Below are positions 53,841-60,545 of a stretch of DNA of 60,545 bases, piece by piece (positions within the stretch are counted from its first letter, which is position 1; each line of letters starts with the position of its first letter). The notes under the pieces are model-generated. The model had not been told where the DNA came from. It did no database searches and saw only the letters and a list, made by a program, of their open reading frames with translations. Source of the DNA: GYS-P2D sp964414425. GTDB lineage: Bacteria > Bacteroidota > Bacteroidia > Chitinophagales > Saprospiraceae. Position numbers and translations under genes: made by a program. The stretch spans positions 1 through 60,545 of the forward strand of contig CAYPWL010000022.1 of assembly GCA_964414425.1 (NCBI GenBank), read 5' to 3'.

Positions 53841-56399
53841 TTATCTGATGATGGTTACATCACCTTCGCTCTCAAATGTGTTGTCATTGATCACGTAGGT
53901 CGCATACCAGAAGTATACAGTCGATGGTTGATCTTTTCCGTCATTGTTTCTGCGGCCATTCCATCGTGTATTGATATTGTTCGATTCGAATACTTTGTTG
54001 CCCCATCTATTATAGATGCTGAGTTCATAGTCTTCTATGGCTGCGTTTCCACAGTTCATGTCTTCTGGTCCAAATGTGGTATTCCGATCATTATTAGATT
54101 GAGGAAATACTGCATTTGGAAATACCAAACAATCATCAAATGCGGGTGGTGGCGGTAATACAATACAGTCACTTATATCCTCTTGGGATACAGTGAAGGT
54201 GACCGTTTCTTCATTACCGCACATGTCCGTTGCTGTAACGGAGAAGTCGCCAGGTTGAGTAACCCCGATGATAGCAGTGGTCTCGCCAGTAGACCAAAGT
54301 AAGGACTGGATACCAGTTCCGCCAGCGATCAATTGAAATACGTTACCAACTACATCACAATTGCCGTTGATCCCAACCGTCAAGTCCATCAAGAAATCAT
54401 TCTCTGATATATCTATACTTGCGGAACCTGGGCAAAACTGTGCTACATTTTCGACAGTATACGTGCCAGGTTCACTGATGGTGACTATTGCCACGCCTAC
54501 ATCGCCTGTTGACCAGATTAAGTCCTCGACTAAGAAGTCTCCAGTAGCTCGTAAGGATATCGTATTGTCCACACAGACATTCGCTGTAGAGACATCGATT
54601 ACAGGATTGTTCTCTATAGTGAAGTCACTAAGGTTTATAGTGGCTGTAGCAGGATTGTCACAGTCATCGATGATTGTGACACTATATGACGTCAGCTCTG
54701 TGACTACGATTGTCTGAGTTTGCTCGCCTGTTGACCAGTTAACTGATACAATCGGATTGTTCGATTGAACCTGTAGGACGATCTCACCATCGCTACAGAA
54801 GTTCTGTGTGCCGGTATTGATCATAGCTGTTGGAAACATTGATTGATTGACAAATCCTGTATCGCATAAAGTGAAGCACTCTTCGATACCTACTTCTACT
54901 GTTAATATAAACATCCCTGTTTCCATCACCGTCCTGATGCTATCGGTAGTGCCATCATCCCATAAGTAGGAAGTAGCTCCTCGGACCGTCCCGTCAAAAG
55001 TAAATAGCACGGGATCTTGAGGACAGAAGTTAGTATCCTGTAAGTTCAGGAGTGGCGGATTATACTCGTCGAATGAGAAGGCCATCACCTCTATGCTATC
55101 CATTTCCAATTGATCGGTACCTACCCAAAGTAGTGTATCTACCATGACGTCGATACTATCCAAACTTACATTAAATCCGAAGTCATTACACCCTGTCTCT
55201 CCATCTGGGTCGAGCTTAGTCAAGGATGGAATCAAGGTCATGCCGTCCAGTCGATTCGTAGAGGTCAGAAAGCTCACTGCTAACGTCGAATCAGCAATCA
55301 AACCAGACTGCGTCACATTCATATCTGTACTAATCTTACCCAGGGTGTTATACATGAATGTGCTATCAAGGGACATCCTCACAATCTGAGGTAAGAGAGA
55401 GCCGTCCGTATTATTGACCATACGCATCGAGATAGCGAATGATGAATCGATCAATGGCACTATATTATTAGGAAACATTTCGAACGAGGCATTCTGATTC
55501 TGTAAGTGAAATCCTTGGATGAGTTCACCAGTCTGCTCTACATTGATGAGTACTCCACTTGTAGTACCTCCCACAGCAGAACCTAATACAAGAAGGGTGC
55601 TATCTGCCATTTCTACAACACTTAGTGCGGCTTGATTGATGCCTGATCCAATATCGCCAGTATAGCTTCTGCTCCATATGATATTACCCATCGTATCCAT
55701 CTTGGTGAGATAGAGTTGATGATTCTCGTCTCTATTATTTCCAGCTATCAATATCGTAGAATCTGCGAGGAAGGTAGCATCCCGTATCACACTTGACAAG
55801 GTGTTGCCGAGAGTATCACTAACCTGCCATGATTGCCCCCATATGATGTTACCATCAGAATCTATATTCACAGTAAGTGGCTCATCCACTTCACCATTTC
55901 TATTATTAGTGATATGGATGGTTCCCATATCTTCAGCACTGACTAATCTTGATCTATACCCGAGATTTCTGAACTCATCTGTGGCTTGACCTGTCAGTCG
56001 TGTCCATAATACACTACCATCAGAAGTAACTCTGGTAACAAGCTTGTTCAAGCTATCCTGTTGTAGCAATGCACTAAACATAATTGATCCATCTGGCAAC
56101 AACTCTACTTCTCCCAGCTCTGCTATAAATACATCATCATCGATATCGTAATCATACTCTTGACTCCAACTGATAGTTCCTTTAGCATCTAAGCGGGTTA
56201 GGTTGATTGACTCATTTTCGCCATCATCATCGATCTGAACACTTAGCATCAAAAATCCCGTTCCCGCCTGGTGTAGATTTGTTGAAAGAACATCGGTATC
56301 TGTCGTGGTGTATAACCTTTCGAATAGATCTTGACCAGTAAGGCTAATGCTCGTTAGGATCAATAGGGTTGTCAGAAAGAGGTAAGAGATATATTTCAT
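53841..56399 (-). CDS. T9SS type B sorting-domain protein with propeller-like repeats
   Basis: An 852-residue protein: signal peptide (MKYISYLFLTTLLILTSISLTGQ), propeller-like repeats in the first half (G.I.W.Q.. and DSTLLVLGSA type strands up to about 420), then Ig/PKD-like segments with repeated LLWSTGE motifs, and a type B gliding-associated sorting domain (755-852; NAVFPQSNNDRN..ELSIYNRWGNKVFES..YFWYATY). Exported by the type IX system; type B tails usually leave the protein attached to or near the surface. The YpdA-like gene lies 35 bases downstream. Confidence 0.88.
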   Translation of the reverse strand: MKYISYLFLTTLLILTSISLTGQDLFERLYTTTDTDVLSTNLHQAGTGFLMLSVQIDDDGENESINLTRLDAKGTISWSQEYDYDIDDDVFIAELGEVELLPDGSIMFSALLQQDSLNKLVTRVTSDGSVLWTRLTGQATDEFRNLGYRSRLVSAEDMGTIHITNNRNGEVDEPLTVNIDSDGNIIWGQSWQVSDTLGNTLSSVIRDATFLADSTILIAGNNRDENHQLYLTKMDTMGNIIWSRSYTGDIGSGINQAALSVVEMADSTLLVLGSAVGGTTSGVLINVEQTGELIQGFHLQNQNASFEMFPNNIVPLIDSSFAISMRMVNNTDGSLLPQIVRMSLDSTFMYNTLGKISTDMNVTQSGLIADSTLAVSFLTSTNRLDGMTLIPSLTKLDPDGETGCNDFGFNVSLDSIDVMVDTLLWVGTDQLEMDSIEVMAFSFDEYNPPLLNLQDTNFCPQDPVLFTFDGTVRGATSYLWDDGTTDSIRTVMETGMFILTVEVGIEECFTLCDTGFVNQSMFPTAMINTGTQNFCSDGEIVLQVQSNNPIVSVNWSTGEQTQTIVVTELTSYSVTIIDDCDNPATATINLSDFTIENNPVIDVSTANVCVDNTISLRATGDFLVEDLIWSTGDVGVAIVTISEPGTYTVENVAQFCPGSASIDISENDFLMDLTVGINGNCDVVGNVFQLIAGGTGIQSLLWSTGETTAIIGVTQPGDFSVTATDMCGNEETVTFTVSQEDISDCIVLPPPPAFDDCLVFPNAVFPQSNNDRNTTFGPEDMNCGNAAIEDYELSIYNRWGNKVFESNNINTRWNGRRNNDGKDQPSTVYFWYATYVINDNTFESEGDVTIIR

Positions 56400-56727
56400 A
56401 AAACTTAAATGTTCTGTTGAAGTGGACTATCAGTATATATGCCCCGTAAATTTAGCGCATTTAGACAACACAATAATCCTCACTTCCAAATGTAGTCATA
56501 TCATTAACGCAGCTTACTGCATTTTCGGTTGACGAGTTCAGTCTTTTTATTTCCAGAATATCCCTTTTATGCAATATGACTTGCTAAAAACACGAATAAG
56601 GGCGATTCTCAATTGGTTTTTTCAAAATAATTTATAGCCAGATTATCTATAGATCTTGAAACTAATTATGTTCATCTCCTCATTTAACATATTGAACTAA
56701 TTTTTCACTAACACTTTAAAGTATATC
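56400..56727. other. Intergenic region with no gene seen
   Basis: Spans the divergent starts of the T9SS type B gene and the Kbp-like gene. I see no reading frame, RNA gene or repeat, only the presumed promoters. Confidence 0.6.
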
Positions 56728-57183
56728 ATGGGACTTTTTTCATTTATTAAAAATGCTGGTAAGAAGGTTTTTTCGCGAGAAGCTGCTGCGCCTGCACTTA
56801 CTGCAGAACAAGAGAAAATAAAAGCATTAGAAGGTACAATAGCAGAGCTCGGCATACCCGTAAGTGAGCTTAAGATCGAGTTGGCGGAGCAAGTAATTGT
56901 CTCTGGAGCTACCGGGACTAATGCGGACAGAGAAAAACTAATACTCGCACTCGGTAATGTCGATGGTATAGGAGCCGTAGCTGATAATATTAATGTTCTC
57001 AATCCGGAACCTGAGTCAATATTTCACGAGGTGAAGAGCGGAGACTCACTGTCTAAGATTGCTAAAGAGGTCTATGGAGACCCGATGAAATACAACGCCA
57101 TATTTGAGGCTAACAAGCCTATGTTGAGTCATCCTGATAAGATATATCCAGGACAGATTTTGCGTATACCTCCTCAGGCGTAG
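56728..57183 (+). CDS. kbp: BON-LysM protein, Kbp-like
   Basis: A 151-residue cytoplasmic protein of the Kbp (YgaU) family: MGLFSFIKNAGKKVF at the start, a BON domain (about 40-90; ALGNVDGIGAVADNI) and a LysM domain (about 100-148; HEVKSGDSLSKIAKEVYGDP then FEANKPMLSHPDKIYPGQ). The layout, length and close sequence match to the E. coli potassium-binding protein Kbp are clear, so potassium binding is the best guess. A strong terminator follows. Confidence 0.92.
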   Translation: MGLFSFIKNAGKKVFSREAAAPALTAEQEKIKALEGTIAELGIPVSELKIELAEQVIVSGATGTNADREKLILALGNVDGIGAVADNINVLNPEPESIFHEVKSGDSLSKIAKEVYGDPMKYNAIFEANKPMLSHPDKIYPGQILRIPPQA

Positions 57184-57211
57184 GTAGATATAGTTCTATT
57201 AATAGAAGATG

Positions 57212-57249
57212 AAAAGGAGTGGGTTGTGATTAACTCACTCCTTTTTTTT
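57212..57249 (+). terminator. Terminator after the Kbp-like gene
   Basis: AAAAGGAGTG and CACTCCTTTT pair perfectly, with four further pairs inside (one G-T), then eight T. Confidence 0.88.
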
Positions 57250-57330
57250 GTCGACTATTTTTCGGACTTAGTCGATAGCATAGAACGCTCATAGACATCA
57301 TCGGGGTTGAATAGTGAAAACCTATATCCT

Positions 57331-57489
57331 ATGAGCTTGCTCCGAGTCTTACTATCGATCATCTGTCCACCACTTGCCGTTATAGATCAGGGTTGTGGCT
57401 CTTTTTTATTAGTATGCCTATTGACGCTATGTGGTTGGGTGCCAGGAGTTATTGCAGCCCTCATCATTCTTAAGGATCATCAAGAGTGA
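57331..57489 (+). CDS. Pmp3/YqaE family small membrane protein
   Basis: A 52-residue protein with two hydrophobic segments: MSLLRVLLSIICPPLAVI and then a second one before VPGVIAALIILKD, the Pmp3/YqaE (UPF0057) pattern. Members are linked to salt and membrane-potential stress. The ATG at 57331 is preferred; the in-frame TTG at 57307 adds eight polar residues. Confidence 0.85.
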   Translation: MSLLRVLLSIICPPLAVIDQGCGSFLLVCLLTLCGWVPGVIAALIILKDHQE

Positions 57490-57580
57490 TTATGTAGAAT
57501 CAATCAAAGTAAGGGAGTCCATGTCATAAGTAGGAAACTTAGCTCTATCTGAGTCGTTCTGATAGCAGTAGCGAATAACT

Positions 57581-58246
57581 ATGACAGGAAAAGCGAAGAA
57601 AAAGAATAAGCAAGAAATTCTTGATATCTACATGGAGTACGTTGAGTCGCATGGGATAGATATATCAGTGGAGGATTTTTGTTCTGATACGCACCTTGAT
57701 AAATATAATTTCTATGATTACTTTGATTCTACAGGGCATATCGAGAGTAGTGTATGGGAGAGCTTGTTGCGAGCATCAGTTCACACGGTAACACAAGACG
57801 AGCTTTTTAACTCACTGCCTAAGCGAGATCAGTTGCTTTCATTATACTATACCTTCTTCGAGAACTGTGAGCTCAATAGTTCCTTCTTGACGCTCAGTAT
57901 CGATGGTCATGGACGCTGGGTCATGGTTAAGGTTTTAGCACCGATGAAAGAAGTATTCATTGCATTCATAGATCAATTGGATATCGTCAATTCATGTGGG
58001 ATCGGAGGTCTTGATGATACAATCAGTAAAATTTCTGATAAAGTCAGTGGCGAAGGATTTTATGGGCAGTTGCTGTTCTTACTCGACTTCTGGCACAATG
58101 ATGATTCGCCTGAAAAAGAGAAAACAGACGTAGCGATCGAAAAGGCGGTCAAAGCGACCATGGACCTATTGGATATTACACCACTTAAGAGTGTGTTCGA
58201 TTTTGGCAAGTTTATATTTCAAGAGAGATTTAGTAAAAAAGCGTAG
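57581..58246 (+). CDS. TetR-fold protein paired with an ABC1 kinase
   Basis: A 221-residue helical protein whose N-terminus resembles a TetR helix-turn-helix (ILDIYMEYVESHGIDI..LDKYNFYDYFDSTGHIE), but the recognition region is acidic (DYFDST where TetR proteins usually have YFxSKxx) and DNA binding is doubtful. The rest is an unassigned ligand-domain-like region. The ABC1 kinase gene starts 3 bases after its stop. COQ9 is a TetR-fold lipid-binding partner of the ABC1 kinase COQ8, so an analogous partnership is possible; that is inference. Confidence 0.65.
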   Translation: MTGKAKKKNKQEILDIYMEYVESHGIDISVEDFCSDTHLDKYNFYDYFDSTGHIESSVWESLLRASVHTVTQDELFNSLPKRDQLLSLYYTFFENCELNSSFLTLSIDGHGRWVMVKVLAPMKEVFIAFIDQLDIVNSCGIGGLDDTISKISDKVSGEGFYGQLLFLLDFWHNDDSPEKEKTDVAIEKAVKATMDLLDITPLKSVFDFGKFIFQERFSKKA

Positions 58247-58249
58247 ACG

Positions 58250-59548
58250 ATGAAGACGATAGATAAGATTCCTACCAGTAAGTTAAGCCGTGCCGGCAAG
58301 TTGCTGAAGACTGGCTTAAAGGTTGGGAAAAATTACGCTGGCTACTATGGCTCCAAGATGTTAGGCGAGGGGGACAAGGAATCGCTTGATCAAAAGAATG
58401 CTGCTGATATCATGGACAGCCTACAACAACTCAAAGGAGGAGGTCTCAAGGTGGCTCAGATGTTATCCATGGAAAAGAGTTTGTTGCCAAAAGCCTATTT
58501 GGATCAATTTAGCTTAGCACAATTCTCCGTACCACCGCTATCAGCACCATTGGTCAAAAAAACGTTTAGGAAATATCTCGGTAAAAATCCTGAAGACCTA
58601 TTTGGCTCATTCAACTACGAAGCGTCTTTTGCGGCAAGTATAGGTCAGGTTCATGAGGCCACACTTGATGGTAAGCGACTTGCGGTGAAAATTCAATATC
58701 CAGGTGTAGCAGAATCTATCAAATCAGATCTTGCCATGCTCAAACCGATGGCGAGCCGATTATTGGGATTAAATCTCGCTGATGCGGACAAGTATTTCGG
58801 AGAAGTCCAAAACAAGCTTGTGGAAGAGACTAATTATACCCTTGAGCTTCAAAATAGCCAAGAGCTCACCGAGGCATGTCAGCATCTGGAGGGATATGAC
58901 TTTCCTAATTATCATCCTGAGTTTTCGTCGTCACGCATCATTACGATGGATTGGATGGACGGGATTCATCTACCCAAGTATATCGAGCGAGAGATGACGC
59001 AGGCTGAGAAAAATGATTTAGGTCAGCGTGTCTGGGACATCTTTATGTATCAGGTCCATAAATTACGAAAAGTACATGCTGATCCTCACCCTGGCAATAT
59101 CTTGATAAAAGAGGATGGCACGATCTGCATGCTTGATTTCGGCTGCGTTAAGGAGCTGCCTGTCAGCTTTTATGAGCCATACTTTGAACTGACAGAGCCA
59201 GGAGTGCTTGACGACAGACCACACTTCGAAGATATCTTGGAGCGCTTGGAGATTTTATTTCCTGATGACAAACCTGATCAGCGCCAGCATTACTATGAGT
59301 TATTTCATGAGGTGTTGTCACTTCTCTTGAAGCCTTATCATTCTGAGACTTGGGATTTTGCCGATGCGGGATACTTTGATCAGATCACAGCAATCGGTGA
59401 GCGCTTGGCTAAAGATACCCTCACAGCTAAGTATAAAGCGAATCGCGGAAGCAAGCACTTCATCTATGTCAACCGCACATTTTTTGGGTTGTATCAATTG
59501 ATGCATATGATCGGTGCGGAGATTAAGGCACCTTATAAAGTGGCTTAA
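58250..59548 (+). CDS. ABC1/AarF/UbiB-type atypical kinase
   Basis: A 432-residue protein: the KxGQ-like motif appears as LKGGGLKVAQMLSME, the A-rich nucleotide loop as AASIGQVHEA, VKIQYPG, then ADPHPGNIL and MLDFGC for the metal site. The family assists quinone biosynthesis or lipid homeostasis; in a menaquinone-using Bacteroidota the exact role is open. It is coupled to the preceding TetR-fold gene and its stop overlaps that of the convergent trmN6. Confidence 0.9.
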   Translation: MKTIDKIPTSKLSRAGKLLKTGLKVGKNYAGYYGSKMLGEGDKESLDQKNAADIMDSLQQLKGGGLKVAQMLSMEKSLLPKAYLDQFSLAQFSVPPLSAPLVKKTFRKYLGKNPEDLFGSFNYEASFAASIGQVHEATLDGKRLAVKIQYPGVAESIKSDLAMLKPMASRLLGLNLADADKYFGEVQNKLVEETNYTLELQNSQELTEACQHLEGYDFPNYHPEFSSSRIITMDWMDGIHLPKYIEREMTQAEKNDLGQRVWDIFMYQVHKLRKVHADPHPGNILIKEDGTICMLDFGCVKELPVSFYEPYFELTEPGVLDDRPHFEDILERLEILFPDDKPDQRQHYYELFHEVLSLLLKPYHSETWDFADAGYFDQITAIGERLAKDTLTAKYKANRGSKHFIYVNRTFFGLYQLMHMIGAEIKAPYKVA

Positions 59549-60261
59549 AACTTCAGGTAAAAGTCCTTGGTCAGTTCTTTATACTGCTCACTAAAGTCCT
59601 TCGTGTTCTGATCTCTTATATAGAGTTTATCGATAAGGTAATCGCCTTCTTCTTTTTTGCCCAGGGTAATCATGAGTCGCTCCAGAGGCTTTGATTGATC
59701 CGGATAGACTTCTGTTACTCTATGAGGATATAGATTATAAGTACGGGCCAACTCTATACATCTATAACCTTCTAAATCTGGTAAGATCAGTGAACAAGTC
59801 CCTGAAGGAGTTAGAAGATTACGTATCGCACCTAATAGATCATTATGAGATAACTTGGTCGTATGGCGCACGCTGCTTTTGTCTTGGCTTCTCGAGAGTG
59901 TCCCTCCTGTGAAGAATGGTGGATTAGTTACGATATGATCAAATGTCTGCGTGTTCTCTCGTTGGAAGTCTTGGATAGATTGGTTGATTACCGTGATTTT
60001 CTTTGACCAATCGGACTGATCAACATTATGCTGAGCCTGTTGAGCCGCTTGCTCGTCGATTTCTATGGCCATAATATCTGCGTCAGCATTGCGCTGTGCG
60101 ATCATCAGGGCGATCACGCCAGTGCCAGTACCTATATCTAATATAGTATTGCTCCCAGCACAATCAGTCCATGCACCGAGTAATACGCCATCTGTACCGA
60201 CCTTCATTGCGCAGTCCGATTGTGCTATGCTGAACTGCTTGAACTTAAATACTTCTTCCAT
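59545..60261 (-). CDS. trmN6: tRNA1(Val) (adenine(37)-N6)-methyltransferase
   Basis: A 238-residue SAM-dependent methyltransferase (YfiC/TrmN6). The N-terminus FKFKQFSIAQSDCAMKVGTD, SAM motif ILDIGTGTGVIALMIAQRN and catalytic NPPF in IVTNPPFFTGG fit TrmN6, which methylates A37 of tRNA1(Val). The ATG at 60261 gives the canonical start; the longer frame to 60339 has no family sequence. Its TAA overlaps the TAA of the convergent kinase gene. Confidence 0.88.
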   Translation of the reverse strand: MEEVFKFKQFSIAQSDCAMKVGTDGVLLGAWTDCAGSNTILDIGTGTGVIALMIAQRNADADIMAIEIDEQAAQQAQHNVDQSDWSKKITVINQSIQDFQRENTQTFDHIVTNPPFFTGGTLSRSQDKSSVRHTTKLSHNDLLGAIRNLLTPSGTCSLILPDLEGYRCIELARTYNLYPHRVTEVYPDQSKPLERLMITLGKKEEGDYLIDKLYIRDQNTKDFSEQYKELTKDFYLKF

Positions 60262-60545
60262 ATGCGATATCGATCGACAAAAGTAGCAATAGATAGGATA
60301 TGATCTAATAACAAGATAAATAGGAGTAGGGTCAATCAAAGACCTTAAGGCGAGACGGATGAAGGATCTAATTGTAGTTAGTATGATTACATCTACTCTA
60401 CATATTAAAGAGCGGAGAGGAGTTTGGGTACTGAAATTCTTGATGGATAGTAGATTTCTATTGTCGCCTACTGAGCACTCATATTAATTAATCCTGCTTT
60501 TTGAGCGCTTTTATGCTAAGCTCTTGTCATTACGGCTATTGCTGA

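Noticed and set aside
60360..60488. A 42-codon plus-strand frame starting MKDLIVVSMITST
   Set aside because: No homology pattern, no signal or domain and no ribosome-binding context; it lies in the last 284 bases, in which I see no gene.

Overview
The window looks like chromosomal DNA of a Bacteroidota bacterium, most likely from the Saprospiraceae or a close relative. The reasons are: several very large secreted proteins ending in type IX secretion (T9SS) sorting domains of type A and type B; modules built from DUF11, HYR-like, PKD-like and dockerin-like domains; lipoproteins whose mature ends begin Cys-Ser-Asp-Asp; promoters resembling the Bacteroidota TAnnTTTG element; a short archaeal/eukaryote-type prolyl-tRNA synthetase; and two bacillithiol-associated redox proteins. 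It is draft sequence: a run of exactly 100 N (11906-12005) interrupts the largest gene inside tandem repeats. The first gene is cut by the left edge.

Layout. 1-9893 is mainly housekeeping: a partial sulfotransferase, two thioredoxin-fold proteins, DNA polymerase III alpha (dnaE), a DJ-1/PfpI protein, an orphan Imm11-like protein beside a tRNA-Leu(GAG) gene, an MlaF/MlaE-type ABC pair and a short-chain dehydrogenase. A candidate small RNA sits between the tRNA and the ABC genes. 10107-18809 encodes a giant adhesin-like protein with at least 13 DUF11 repeats. 18921-22472 is a compact cluster ahcY-metK-tyrosine phosphatase-CAP protein. 22773-26990 is a second large T9SS protein. 27062-29724 (minus) holds a FadL-like outer-membrane protein and a secreted Ser/Arg-tailed protein. 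proS follows, then two adjacent large secreted proteins (31562-39274) that share an N-terminal module although only the second has a sorting domain.

39346-49208 carries an ArsC-like protein without the catalytic cysteine, a secreted zinc protease, a DUF3089 lipoprotein, a membrane-protein/ABA4-like pair, four tandem FKBP lipoproteins, YtxJ and a DUF4403 lipoprotein. 49268-52848 ends in an accessory patch: a decayed toxin-antitoxin pair, a 51-residue membrane protein, a DUF4143-type AAA ATPase, and immediately upstream of it two long palindromes with matched base changes plus two half-copies. From 52849 to the right end come a YpdA-like reductase, a type B T9SS protein, a Kbp-like BON-LysM protein, a Pmp3/YqaE protein, a TetR-fold/ABC1-kinase pair and trmN6.

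Shared themes. Four proteins end in T9SS sorting domains and three of these carry the same dockerin-plus-sorting cassette, so much of the window appears to build the cell surface. YtxJ and YpdA together suggest bacillithiol-based thiol chemistry. The least explained signals are the palindromes upstream of the AAA ATPase, the strand-specific small transcript unit at about 7519-7602, the Ser/Arg-tailed protein, the FKBP lipoprotein array, and the TetR-fold/ABC1-kinase pair that resembles the COQ9/COQ8 partnership.
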